NCBI GenBank assembly: GCA_002633005.1
Contig: NMRA01000419.1
Location: 282,770 to 346,769, forward strand
Direction: 5' to 3'
Source of the DNA: Phoronis australis
Lineage: Eukaryota; Phoronida; Phoronidae
DNA length: 64,000 nucleotides
Shown here: positions 32,043-44,245 of the stretch, in pieces
Layout: each line of letters starts with the position of its first letter
Position numbering within the stretch: the stretch's first letter is position 1
The notes under the pieces: model-generated
What the model was told of the DNA's origin: nothing
The model's database searches: none
The model's input: the letters and a program-made list of their open reading frames with translations, nothing else
Position numbers and translations under genes: made by a program

Positions 32043-32935
32043 ATGGGAAAGGGCACCTTTTGCAGCGCAAATTCATCCACGAAAACACCAGAATTGCCAT
32101 TTTTACATTGCCTAACGATCCAGAGTAAGAATTATTTGTTATTCGATAAAATGACAAATTGTTGTTAATTTTGTGTGTTCTGTTCACGGTTGGAAGACAA
32201 ATAAAACGCCTTCCCGGTGCTGCTGTTGACTGCAGTGAGGCTGCCACAGGCCGCCGGCGGATCGATTAACCATGTGATTGTTGGCTTGTTTGATATACAT
32301 GTAGGCCGTCCATGTATTCCAAATCAAAATGTCAACATGTATCTCACCCCAACGATTTTAGGGATAATTTTAGAAAAACATACCCATGGCCATGGGTCAA
32401 TGTGACCGGTGACACGGCCACAATCACAGCCACAGGACCTCACATCTATTTATGAGTGAAGTTAGAGAATTTGTGGGTCTCGGTGAAAAATCGACATAAT
32501 TTAATGTGCCATTTGGCCCAAGTTAAGCAACACCAGTGCGTCAATGAAAACTTCTATGCGCCAATGATGTGGGGTGCAGCCTTAAAAATATCGACATTTC
32601 AGTCCTAGTTTTTTAGTTGACACCAAGACGGCTTTGTCTCTATCACAGGCACAGTACGACAGCACTACTGGAGTGTAGTGTAAGGTACCAGTCTTCTATG
32701 AGCCTTGTGAGTATTAGGCATGTTCCCGAGTCTCTCATGGGTTTCTTGTAGGTGCAAACGCTGGGAGCCGACCATATGAACAGAAATGCAATCTACTTGT
32801 CCAAAAACTGCAAGTTATGCTCTCGTCACCTCGAGGAGTCCATGTTCATGAATGCTCGTGTGTGTGAAGAAAAACCTGATACGGAATGCAGTGCCAACAA
32901 TATTTGATGTCCCGAATGCACCACAAAATCTACGT
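32043..32935 (+). pseudogene. Decayed THAP zinc-finger domain, two exons
   Basis: The THAP domain is a C2CH zinc-dependent DNA-binding module found in transcription regulators and P-element-type transposases. Exon A (32043-32124) starts MGKGTFCSAN, the family's N-terminal zinc cysteine, then shifts frame to IAIFTLPNDPE, the usual FxFPxDPE block, and meets a GTAAGA donor. After a 627-bp intron, exon B (from 32752) has KRW, then in another frame KNCKLCSRHLEESMFMN with the C-x2-H zinc pair, and in a third frame the hallmark AVPTIFDVPN. Order and spacing fit one THAP domain, but at least three frameshifts and loss of the second cysteine make it non-functional. No transposase or effector domain is recognisable downstream. 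Confidence 0.75.
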
Positions 32936-33366
32936 AAAAATTCGCCGGGAATTATGTATATTACGGCTCTTGCATGTCTGATTATCGTCTCACAAGGCAC
33001 GTATTTTACTGGGACATCACGTGTAGAAAGGACAATTGGTCAAAAACTTATTTGCAGAGGTCATGTTGGTTTATTCCACCTTTGCTGTGCTATTAAAGAT
33101 TCAGAATCGGTTTGTTTTCTTGAAGACAAACATCTCTGTGAGTAAATTATTTTTCAGTTTCACTTATAACGCATTTCTTAGGCGAAAAGAGCTGTTGGTT
33201 TCTAGAGAATTAACAGAGAGTGAGAAGGTTGGTCAGATCATGTTGCCTGCTTTGTACGTTTTTGGAGATTGTGACTAATATAAGCCGCAGTTTTGGCTGG
33301 GTAACATATATGATCACGTGGTCAGGCTCTTTTTGGTTCAGTTTTGTATAAAGTTGTGTGCTTAGC

Positions 33367-33619
33367 ATGCGCGCACCCAGTCTAAAATATAGGGGGAGGT
33401 TCGAATTTTTCGATATGCGGACCTTTTACTGACAAGGACTAAAAAAACCGGGCCACTAGGTTCAAGCCTACGAATTGTGCATCCGCGCAGAATTCCTGTG
33501 GACATTGTTGATTTTTTGTCTCGTTTACTCGGTCATTTTGTTTCGCTGAGGCGGACCTTTTTACCCTATTCGCCAAATTGGGGTGCTCATTCGAGTCTCC
33601 TCTCCCTGGGTGCGCCCAT
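33367..33619. mobile_element. MITE with ATGCGCGCACCCAG ends, copy B
   Basis: Starts ATGCGCGCACCCAG and ends CTGGGTGCGCCCAT, near-perfect inverted termini, 253 bp. It contains the GCGGACCTTTT and TTTGTCTCGTTT blocks shared with copies A and C. Confidence 0.8.
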
Positions 33620-34090
33620 GCGTAGCGGGCACAACCCAGAGTGTATTTTGTTTGTCATGGGACATTTAGTGATCAGTGACATGTATTGAATCATATAGAA
33701 TTGGTTTTTGTGGTAGGCCTACCTCGAAGGTATGAGCTAGCTCATTTTGGGGTCCTTTTTGGTTTCTGCCGAGCGCATTCGAGAATGCAATTTGTCTGCC
33801 ATGGGTCATTTGGTGTTCAGTACGGTAGGCCTACTATTGTCCGTTTAAATCAGTTTTGGCCAGTACCTCGAATATCTAATCTAGCTCATTTTTGGCAGGC
33901 AGACGTCCATTTCCGCATATATTGAGGTGGACTCTAAATGCTCCTATGGTCAGATGTCGGTACCTCGTTCATCGAGAAAAAACGGCAGAACTTCATTCAT
34001 TCTTTGTACATAAAAGGCCTCCGGCCCACAGTACACACCAAATATATATAGAGATACACTGGTGTATAAAATAACAATCAGAATGCTGAA

Positions 34091-35236
34091 TCATTTAGAA
34101 ACTAGCTCTTCCAAAAAAGTTTTCTTGGTGAATTTTGACAGATTAACCAAGAAAGTACTTGAAACGTTATTCATGTAATTTAAAAAAGATGTAGTATCGC
34201 AGTGTGACAGTTGTGGAATAAATTGGATCATCAAGTGATCATACAGAAAGCATCTTTTTAAGAAGTGAAATTCGTCTTCAATTTCACACAAATTAAATTT
34301 TTGCAATATTTGCACAGCCTTAGTTCTCTATCTATTCTTCGTGGCGCCACCTCGACTTCAAGAGTATGAGAAGAGCAACGTATTTTATAACTTTCAGATA
34401 TCGAGCAACATTTAAGTTCTTATGCAACTCCGCAAAAAGTAAAAGTTTACTGCTATTTCTAACTTTAGAATCCCATTCTTGGAAGGCGCAGTCTTTAACT
34501 CTCTGAGTAAATATTTTCAAAAATGCACCAATATCGCTATTGTTTTGTTGTGCCCAAGCGAAGCCAAAACCATATCCCTGTAGTAAATGTTTGATACAAG
34601 TGCCCAGGTTTCCTTACCACTGTCATCTAATGATTTCAACATGTTATAGCATTTTCTGGGATATCAATACTCTGGCATTTCTTGTAATCGTAACCAAAAA
34701 TTTACACACCATGTAAAGTACTTTTAAAACATACAAAGAATATCGACTAAGTTCACTCAGCACAGCGGCATTGGTAGCAAACTCTCAATATGTATTTTCA
34801 AAATATGTATGCTTTCTATGGAGCTGTACTGCTAAGATCCCTAAACCTCAGCACCTTACATTAGAATTGGTCTCACTATTTTATTGTTAGAGCCGTCACA
34901 ACATCTAAACCACTAATATATCTGTGAGAGCGAACAGTGCCAAGGACTATCTTTCTTGCCCTCACCATCTTTAGTCCACACAAGCCGTGAGGAGAAAATA
35001 ACGCCAAGGTAGTATAAGATGTATTTATTAAGTTAATTTCTGACGATTTAAAAAAAAAACATTTCTCACATCTCTTGAGTGGTCCGCCATTTTGGAAAAC
35101 CACGATATATTAGTTTTAAATATTTATATTCATTCCAACTCTGTCACAGAATTTTTCAAGAATTCTAATTTGTTTTTGCAGATTGTTGGGAGTAGAGGAA
35201 ATGGTTGCCATATCGTCAGCATACAATAAGTATGAA
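34091..35236 (-). pseudogene. Non-LTR retrotransposon, 3' part of reverse transcriptase and C-terminus
   Basis: Read on the minus strand from 35236, this starts with the catalytic reverse-transcriptase box LLYADD, then a KYLG-like thumb region, the RPILxxGAEVW block, and a C-terminal segment with EDEFHFLKRC followed by a Y, the CCHC-like tail of several LINE clades. Many stops and frameshifts break the frame; two intact pieces of about 60 and 75 residues remain (34332-34520 and 34091-34315). It belongs with the fragment at 38949, which carries the preceding RT motifs. Confidence 0.8.
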
Positions 35237-35290
35237 TTGTACCACAGTATTAGCGTCAAATGGCAAATACAACCGTGTAATAACCCATTT

Positions 35291-35374
35291 TGGCGGGAAA
35301 CCTAGGCGGGTTTCGAACCCGGGCCTCAAGAGTTTCGAGTCGCTCACTTTACCACTACACCACTCAGCGGCTGA
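35291..35374 (-). mobile_element. tRNA-derived SINE head
   Basis: On the minus strand the sequence has a tRNA-like A box (GAGTGGTGTAGTGGTAAAG) and a perfect B box GGTTCGAAACC inside a GGGTTCGAAACCC stem, with spacing of a tRNA. Flanks do not form a clean acceptor stem, so a pol III SINE promoter is more likely than a functional tRNA gene. Confidence 0.7.
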
Positions 35375-35581
35375 AGTCATCGAACGTGAAAAAAGAATAC
35401 TTAAAGTCCTAGAGCCCATTCCAACAAATCTGACTTAGCTAAGACAAATCTTAAATTTTTGTAAATTTTAAGACAAAACTTAAATTTGTCTCAAGACCGT
35501 TTCAAGGAAGAGATTTTAAGTATGAATTAAGTTTTTGATAAAAGTTTTGTCTTAATTTTAACTATCTTACCGGATGTGGAA

Positions 35582-36069
35582 GTTTCAAAGTATGGAAGTT
35601 AAGACAAATCTTAGACTTAAGTCAAAAATGAACTTAAGTCAGTTTCTTGGAACGGGGCCCTGGTCTCACGGCACGTTGTTAACCCTTATTACATGGCTAG
35701 ATGATGTTATAAGGATCCAAGAAGTACCTACCCCATAACTAATACAGAATCCGTAATCGAACAAAGCTTAAATAAACGCGCCGCTCACGANTTATAGCAT
35801 TTTCTGGGATATCAATACTCTGGCATTTCTTGTAATCGTAACCAATAATTTACACACCGTGTTTCAAAGTATGGAAGTTAAGACAAATCTTAGACTTAAG
35901 TCAAAAATGAACTTAAGTCAGTTTCTTGGAACGGGGCCCTGGTCTCACGGCACGTTGTTAACCCTTATTACATGGCTAGATGATGTTATAAGGATCCAAG
36001 AAGTACCTACCCCATAACTAATACAGAATCCGTAATCGAACAAAGCTTAAATAAACGCGCCGCTCACGA
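35582..36069. repeat. 209-bp direct duplication around a single N
   Basis: Bases 35582-35790 recur without visible change at 35861-36069. Between them are one N (35791) and 70 bp that themselves match 34646-34711 closely. Identity of the copies next to an N suggests a scaffolding or gap-filling artefact; a recent real duplication is the alternative. Confidence 0.85.
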
Positions 36070-36509
36070 TTAGCACCCGAAAAATACACCGCCATTTTGA
36101 ACTTACCGCGAACCCTGGAGTACAATTCATTCAGGAACCCACTAGGCTAAGAAAACGCCGTCAGTGCGACTGGAGCAGGGCCTGTTTCCAGCCGGCAAAC
36201 GGGGATAAAATGTTCAAATCATAAATGCCGTATACATTCAAATGTATTTTCAGACACTTGCATAAAATTACAGACTGGTTAGTCCTGCGTCATTCTGCCG
36301 CGGCAGCCGCCTTAGCTAGCCTCAGTGCCAGCTATCGTCAAACTCACAACTCGTTAGTAGGCCTATAAAGCTTTGCGCCAAGGCTACCCTTAGGCCTGCC
36401 TGGTCCCTGGCCACAGTGCTCGCTCAAACGAGGTTTATTTAAAACTTGGGGTCTTCTGGCGAACTGTGGAAAGTTGTTGGCTTTCAACAGAGGTTTGCCC
36501 AGACTTTGC

Positions 36510-36745
36510 ATGAGCGCCTCAAGCCTAAAAAATGGGGGGCTAGAATTTTTGGGAATGTCTACCTTTTACTATAAGATTCACTGGGTGAGTTCAGAGCTAT
36601 GAATTGCAGACGTTAAATTTTGGTACTTCCTGTCTTCTAGTGGACTTTTGTCTCGTTTTCTACTTTTTTCGGAGTTCGTGCTTCTCTGACTGAGGCACAC
36701 CTTTTTGCATTTCTTCAAATAGGGGGCTCGTTCGAGCACATAAAT
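36510..36745. mobile_element. MITE family copy C, eroded ends
   Basis: Shares GGGGGGCTAGAATTTTTGGG, TACCTTTTACT, TTTGTCTCGTTTTC and the CACACCTTTTT...AGGGGGCTCG block with copies A and B, but the terminal repeats have decayed. Confidence 0.65.
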
Positions 36746-38784
36746 ACGACAAGTCCAATAAAAATGTTATTCTTTATTCATTGAGCCAAAATTATTCAAC
36801 CTTTTACCATAATAAGTAACTTAGAATGCACAGTACTTTACAACATTTATGCATTACAAACACTATCCAACAGCACAAGTTTCCATGATATGAAAGTGAA
36901 CATACATGTAACTATTACCATGGTGGGCGAATAGTGTTTCCTTACACCAGAATTTGACAAGCATGATTTGAAAAAATATGAAGTTGTAAGGAACAAGAAT
37001 TGGAGGGTTGAAGCTTCACAATACAACATAACTTATTTTTCAAATTAAGATTCTTCATGTTGTTGATTTGATAAGCTGAATGAAGAACAAAAACATGACT
37101 TGAAAGCAATTTAGACCTAAAATTTAGAAAAATATGAATCATTTTGTGACACCTAGTCAAGCCTTGAACAGCAGTTGACAATCAAACAAAAAACATTTCA
37201 AAACTATTTCAACTATTTTTTAGCTTACTGTAAGATCACCTGAATGGGAAATTCACAGTTGATAAAACAGTTCGAATATATCTTATGTTTTTGCACCAAA
37301 AAAACAAAAAAACTAAACAAAGTTCCTTTTTTGTAGCAACGTTTGTCAAAATGTATCAACGGTAAATCTTCACAAATTACAAAGTAACAGGTTCAACATG
37401 CCTTCCAGTTCAACAAAAGTCGCCATGTTGTCGGTGCCGCCAGAAATGGGTCCAACGGGAATTGTGAGCACATTTATCACGTAATAAGTAACAACTGCTA
37501 GGCTGAAATTTGGTGGGAATTGTGGAATCGTGCAGAATAGTAAGTAAAGATATGTCACCGTAAATTGATGGGAAAAACAATTTACACAAAGTTTTAAACT
37601 CGTATCTTATCCCGCTGTCCTCCAATATGGCCGACGCGATCCAAACAAAGTACGTGACCCAAATTTCGCCACAAAAATTGCAATAACTTTGCACTGTTTG
37701 CCCCGATTGCGATACTTTTTCGATTTTTACTGAGTAGAATCCATTACCTTTCCGATGATAGCAAAGTACTTTTTCAAAACGAAAAAAAAAATCAAAACGA
37801 AAAAAATTGATTCAGCTCATATTGATTCCTAGGTTCGACCGCCCTACGTAAGGAACTAAACACCAATGCTATTTTAACATAATAAGTACGCGTAACATTC
37901 CAAAAAAAATTCAACGACCACTAACTACAAACTATAAATACACTACATATGCAAACGAATCACGAGATATTACTAATAAAACAAAATAATAAAGACTTTT
38001 CGAGCAAGCGATAGCACATTCAGTTACAAGGAAAAAATGGCGGCGTTCAGAACAAGTTCCTGAACTGACGAGCAGGAAATGTGGGTACGGAAATAACCGA
38101 TGACAGCCGGTAATTGTAGGCTCACAGAGAAGGGTCAAATACTGTTCAAAACTCGCCTTTTGCACAAAAGGCGAAAATATTATAAAGAACGGGTATCGAA
38201 AATAAGATTTTATTTAGTAAATGTTTTCGGATATTGGAATCACATTGGCATTTTGAGACAAGGACTTTAAATGAGCACGCTAAACAATCGCATGTTCAGC
38301 AAAGGGTATTGTACCGACATTTATACACTATGAAAAATAAGACGCATGATTTCCATAAAAAACGATATCTTATTTCAGTGAAATTTTTCACTCGTGTTCT
38401 CTTCACTCGTAAATCACCGATCTTCAATTTGAGTGCGGGTATCGTGTCGTCGGGATCCTTTGACTTGAGCATTATAGTCAGTTACTAGTGGTAACCTACT
38501 TTAGTAGACGATATATTCCCGGTCGAAGCTTAGCGTCATAAAATGTGTGGCAAGCTATAACAGTTGCTAAACCTTAATTTATAGATTCACTTTACTTCTA
38601 TTTTGTTTAAATTTTCAATTGGTTTTGAGTAAAAGCATTATTTGACAAAAATAGCTCGGCTTTTCTTAAAATGTCACGACCTCCGACCCCGGGCCTCTAA
38701 CATAGAAATGAGTTACAAAGCCGAGGTGAGTCGACAAAGGTAGATCGATTCATTGCAGTGTTTTTCGTTCAGTATGTGGTATAA
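36746..38784. other. AT-rich stretch without a recognised gene
   Basis: Several minus-strand frames of 60-94 residues (36847-37694) and one plus-strand frame of 84 residues (38234) show no family similarity. Two ATGGCG starts (near 37420 on minus, near 38037 on plus) look like promoter-proximal motifs but lead into short frames. No function is proposed. Confidence 0.4.
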
Positions 38785-38927
38785 ATAGATTATTACATGC
38801 TCTCAGTAGTTATCCCCCTTATCTAGAGCCCTCGTGGATTTTGCAGAATTATCACCCTCGAGGATAACACCCCTTGGGCGATAATTCTCCAAAATACACT
38901 CGGGCTCTTCGCCATGTAATAATCTAT
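38785..38927. mobile_element. Foldback/MITE-like palindrome
   Basis: Outer arms ATAGATTATTACATG (38785-38799) and its exact complement (38913-38927) bound a 143-bp element. Inside, GAGCCCTCG...ATTATC pairs with GATAAT...CGGGCTC, so nearly the whole element folds into one hairpin. Confidence 0.85.
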
Positions 38928-38948
38928 ATATATCAGGTGACTGTGGAT

Positions 38949-39250
38949 CTATAAAACACCAGAACATGAGGAATCTTTCCACATCATAACCAGTTCATTT
39001 AAGAACAATGTAAACAGAACGGGACTAAGGATGCACCCCTGTCTAACGCCTGTATCACAACTTAAACTATCTGTATGTAGACCATGAATTCTTACACGTG
39101 ATTTCAAGGTCTTGTACAGCGATTTCGCCACCTTCAGAACATTTACTTGTTTTCCATTTGATATCAGGATATTAAACAGAATCATATGTTATGATTCAAA
39201 GCCGGCTTTGGCAAAGTCAATAAATACAAGTTAACACCTCCTTTTTTCAT
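38949..39250 (-). pseudogene. Non-LTR retrotransposon, reverse transcriptase fingers/palm fragment
   Basis: Minus strand: FIDFAKAGF (eroded from the usual DFxKAFD block), then SLYKTLKSRVRIHG, TDSLSCDTGVRQGCILSPVL and FTLFLNEL, the classic LINE RT motifs in order. The catalytic YADD box that should follow is missing here and is found 3.7 kb away at 35200-35236 on the same strand. Confidence 0.85.
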
Positions 39251-42200
39251 AAATGTTTTTGTACCGGGTCAATTAAAGGGAAAGGCAACCTGTTTCCATG
39301 TCATTTTTAACAAAAATAAGGTTCTTTGATTTACCCAGATATATTTTTTACTTAATCACAGCTTTTCGTAATTTAATTAATTATTCGTCCTTTACTCCCT
39401 AAGTGACGTTTGGGAAGCAAGAATTTCGCGCCAATTTCTTTTCATACATTATGACTGTGAGAGCTGAGAGTCAGTCATTGTTATACCTAGGCTGTGACAA
39501 GTTCGACTGTCGTTTTCTTTTTTACGAGTCAGTCGAAGGCAGCGCAGGCACGGCACGACGTAGCACTGTCTTAGGCGGACCCCATTATGAGCCAAGCTGC
39601 CTTCGGCAGCGCAGTCAGGCTCCGACGTTTTTTGCTTGCGATCTACTAATGCGTGATTTTAAACTGTCGTGATAAAATAAAATACAATATCACAAATGGA
39701 ACTGTAAACACACAAGTGTAGGCTACACACCTGTTGCCAGGTGCCGCAACTGCAGTGCTTGAAACCGACGGCCGGAGCCGGAGGCACTGGTGGGTCTCGC
39801 ATCAGTTGACGTTAAGTTTGCCGTCGTAGAGTCCCTCAGTACAAATCCGCTGGGTCGTGGATTGTGTATTAGGCTGGTTATTCATATTTTGCAGCTGGTC
39901 AACTGCATCGGTCAAAAGACCAATGATATTTGACAGCACGGTTCTCTCTGTGACATTGTCTGAAATAATTCTTGCTTCGCCTTTGACAGCAGAATTTACG
40001 CAAAGACAAAGGCGGGAGCTCAAACGCATGCGCACATGCGACACATTGGTTTCGTCCATATGCTAACCGTTAGAATTGAATTCAAGACGGGCGGGATAGA
40101 ATTCACGAGGTTATTAGTTTCACCCATAGACCGCAAGGTTAGACGAAACAGAATCAACTAAACAGCATTGAAGCCAGTAAACAGGATAGAGTATACAAAA
40201 CACCATTCGGAGTTCACGATAATGGAATCGACGAATGTAGATTGAATTGATGTACTAGCATTGAATACACAAGATAGGATTGAGTTGTCATTCCGTTCGG
40301 CATTGAGTTCATTAAATAGAATTGAATACACATTTTGATGTTTTTGCTTAAACGGCCGCCCACTCATACCCGCCCAGGTTCGCTCAGATGACACACAGTT
40401 GCCACTTCTATTTTTGTAACTAACTTTTGTCTAACTTTGCCAGGCCTTGAAGAATTGCCTCTGTAGCCCTTTAGGTGCCATTTTTCTTGTTTATTCCTAA
40501 TGGGAGAATCAAATCGACAAAATAACACTCTTGTAGTCTACGAGTGAGTCGTTGGGAGACGAACTGTGTGTCCTAAAAACCGCTGTGCGTTATTTTCTTC
40601 TTAATTTGCTTAATTTCAGTGTGGACATTCTCTACACTGATATCGTGTGTTCAAAAGATTGCAAGGACATGGGATTGTTGATGGTACGGGATAGGTATAG
40701 CTCCACCTGTAGGAGCGTGTGCTCATGAAAGGTGATTTTTGAAACATGACGGCGCAGTTGGACATCCCGTTGCTCCCAACTTGTTCGATTCATAGCCCCA
40801 CCAACAACAAGTTGGGAAGTTTACACCCCCGGCGGAGAACCAAAGGGACATAATAACACTCTTGTAGTCTACGAGTGAGTCGTTGGGACTCGGAGACGAA
40901 TTGTGTGTCCCCAAGAACCACTTTGCGTTACTTTCTTCTTCTTTCCCTTCAGTCTGCCGTATTCACATTCTAAAATTGTGGACTCCCTCAGGACTTTGCA
41001 AAGAAATGGGCACGTTGACTGTAAGCTAGGTATAGTCCTATCATTAAATAGGAGCAGGTGGATGTTTTGAAAAAACACTCGGCTCCCGCAAATGCATCGA
41101 TGTGCCCGTACACTTCTTTATAATTCAGTGACTGTATGGATTGATTATGCTTTGCCTCTATGCTCACGGAATGGGTGTTATCTTTTCCCACACGTAAGGA
41201 ACCTCATTTGGCATTTCCATTTTTTGAATTTCCCAGCCGTTGACTGTAGGCTGCGTAGATGTAAGAGCCCTACCATATTACCGACGAGTGTGTGCTCATA
41301 TAGGCCTCAGTACTAAGCCCGACTTTGGCGAAAAAATGAACTCTGTTCCGATAATTAATGTCTCCAATTCATGCAAAGGGTACCAGTTATAGGCCTAACT
41401 CCTTGGTGTTTATACATTTTTGGCCAAGTCAACTGAATTAAAATTCAAATGAAGACTTTTCTGAGCCTGGACCGCTATATGTTGCGACAGATAACTCAAA
41501 ACACCCCCGGCACGGCGCTCCTCTCATCAGCAGCAGCCACCACCTCCAAAAGCCACTTCCGTTGCAAATTCCGACATGTACTGCCTCTAAAGCCACCGAC
41601 CCCCCCGCCCCCCCGGCACGCGCTGCCCCGAACACTGAGCTAGCCTTTAGTACCGATAATGTATGGGTTCCTTAGGAGGAGGGTTTTTGTGTCGGAACAT
41701 TTCACGCACAGCCCAAAGTGGCTGAACCGATCAGCGCTATCTTGAGGCTCGGGGACGAGGCTGGATAATCCCAACGGATAGATACCGTTTGGTGAAGATT
41801 CTTTTAATCTATCCATCATAACACAATTAAAAGATACATCGTGACATGGAATTCTTATTTAAGTCACACGATGCTTTTATATCAGTTCCGATTCATATTC
41901 GAAAGTGTTATATTTAGAAGGAAATGAATTTCCGGTTAAAAAGGAAGGAGAGCATTGTTATCGTAAAACGTTTTTTGAAGAGCAAGTTATGAACTCTGAA
42001 GATACGTATGAAGGTAAATCTTAGTTCGAAATCGAAATAAAATATAACCTGTGCTTGTGTCTTTATTTTGGTCTTTTAGCCGTGCCTCTTAATTTATGAC
42101 AATAGCCATTTTCAATCGATTACAATCGACGTGAATTCTGAAAGTGAACAGGTGAAACAAATCCTAGCCACCAAGCTACTGCAGTGCAGGCTAGTAGTTG

Positions 42201-43186
42201 CCAAAGTTTTTATACTTGGGTTATGGTTGGAGACCCTCCTGTGTTCTTTGCCAACCGGTATTTATCACCGTAACTGGTAATAACGTTTGAGTTAAAATGT
42301 ACTGGCAGCCAGAAAGTCGAACAAGCTCAGACTTTTTTGTCAATAAAGTAAATGTCTTTGCGGTATCGTCCGGTTACCTATTTTCGTCGGGCTCCAAAGT
42401 TCGTCCGCCATCTTGTTTCGCGTGCAGCGCAACCACGCGGGACTTAGCGTTCCAATTTGGAGTGCTCGTCTTCACGTTAGGTACTAACCTCTCGGGAGAA
42501 ACACGTATCAAAGTAATGAGACAAAAATCGGTGAGTTTACCGATTGTTTTTTAAAACCACTTAAAAATCAGTAGATTTTACTAATACACTTTTTTGTGCG
42601 TTTTCAGAAGATGTTTTCGAATTTAAATTTTCTTCCGACGGGACACAAAACATGATCCAGGGTTTGTTTATGCAATGTATCTGTTTGTCCCAGGCACTAG
42701 TAGGATCTAGAAGGCCAAAGGAAAAATCCGCAGACAAATGCGATACGCTGGGTTCTTAACATTTTTGCCTCACGTTCACCATTAAACTGCATTGAAATGT
42801 TGTCCAATTGGCTTTTATTGGAAACCACAGTGCAGAGCTCAACATCAAAGCTTCAAATCGAGTTTATGTCAATAAAAACAGGCTGTTGCAATTTTCATTA
42901 CTTCGTTGGCCTTTTTCTGCATGTTTCTCAGTTTTTACAAAAGGGGGCAGCATATGACGAACTTAGGTGTCACAATAAAATGGCTGCCGAAGGCAGTGCA
43001 CATTTGAAATAACTCGGCACAAATTAAAGAAAACTTCCGAATCGATGAATGCGGTATATCTGTGAGAGTTAAATCGAATCCTATTCAGATCATAACTTTG
43101 AAGTGGAATAATTCGGTGAGTACAACAGCAAGTCGGTTTTATGCTTAGGCGGACGAACATTGGGTTCCCCAGTATATATCAATGCG
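39251..43186. other. Intergenic repeats, no recognised gene
   Basis: Includes a degenerate triplication (40440-41310) and GC-rich pieces at 41440-41640. Frames of 60-90 residues on either strand have no known domain. Confidence 0.5.
40440..41310. repeat. Degenerate tandem triplication, unit about 340 bp
   Basis: AATAACACTCTTGTAGTCTA and the adjoining CGAGTGAGTCGTTGGGA occur at about 40520 and 40850. Both are followed by TGTGTCC...CTTTCTTCTT-type and GTTGACTG/AGGTATAG blocks. A third, more worn copy follows from about 41090 (GTTGACTGTAGGCT, GTGTGTGCTCAT). Confidence 0.6.
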
Positions 43187-44234
43187 TGTTGCGACCGATA
43201 GATGGCGCGCACGTGGTAATAAATAAAACAACACAGGAATACTTTAACAATAGAATACGTCTATTAATTTGCAGCGTTGTGATTTACAAACAATAGATTA
43301 CAATAAGTTGTGAGAATGACGACTAACTGATTGAGACAAGATATCCCTACTGGAGAAACTACTAGTCAACAATGCCACTAGTTCCCCGTAGCTACCGCAC
43401 TCATTAACACAAAACAAGTCACAACAGAACTAACCCTCCAGAACAATCACTAGCCGGTTCAAATTGACTAACAGGCTGAGACCAACGCCAGTGATAAGTG
43501 TCTGTACCTCAGTTGTCCTTTCTCCTTGACTTTTTGGTCACACGAAGTTGCTCGTCTGGCCCCGGCTTTGTCTCTGTAGTCTGAAGTTATCTTCCAGCTC
43601 TGGAGTCGTGCCCCGTAGTCTGAAGTTGTGATCTATGGTGGATCCAGTCTGCCCTGGTCTCGAGAGCCAGTGCTTTAAATACTAAACTAAGTGGCATCAC
43701 GCGATGGACCCACTCTGTATGTACATATATGTACATCTCCCTATAACGAGCTAAAAAGAACTAGCTAACTGACCATCCCCCTAGAAAATTCTTGCATAAC
43801 TGCCACTATTCCTGGGTTTTCATTATCAGAGCACTATTCCTGGATTTAACTACCACAGAGGTACAGCATATCTCCTGAAATTTCTTGCATGCACATGGAG
43901 GGCATAGCCTCATTATATTACTTCTTTTCATGTTCTTTGAATGCCTTTGATGGGCTCCTTTACTGTTGCAATTGAGTATTATTCAATCTTAGTACTAGTG
44001 TGCTTTACTTGGCCACTGTTGTAAATTGTGGCTACTTAGGTTCTACGGTGCTACTCACCCTCGTTCATTTCTTGACTTTAAACGCCCTGTGAAACACACG
44101 TCCTCTTCTGATGGAGGACGACAAACGAGAGAGCAGGTCCAGCAGGTCCCCAGTCATGTGGCATGTACTATACGACCAAAGACGGACAACATTGAAACTG
44201 GACAACAAATACCTATCTAGGTTCACGACATTCA
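43187..44234 (-). mobile_element. Putative 3' LTR of a Ty3/gypsy-like element
   Basis: On the minus strand it starts TGAATGTCGTGAACC right after a polypurine tract and ends GGTCGCAACA, giving the TG...CA termini expected of an LTR, about 1048 bp. The 44234 end is well supported by the adjacent tract. The far end is a best guess because no second LTR is in the window for comparison. Confidence 0.6.
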
Positions 44235-44245
44235 TCCCCTCCCTT
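44235..44245 (-). promoter_or_regulatory. Polypurine tract of the LTR element
   Basis: Minus strand AAGGGAGGGGA abuts the TG of the LTR exactly, as needed for plus-strand priming in reverse transcription. Confidence 0.7.

Noticed and set aside
35291-35374. Functional tRNA gene on the minus strand
   Set aside because: The A and B boxes are good but no acceptor stem forms, so SINE origin is more likely.
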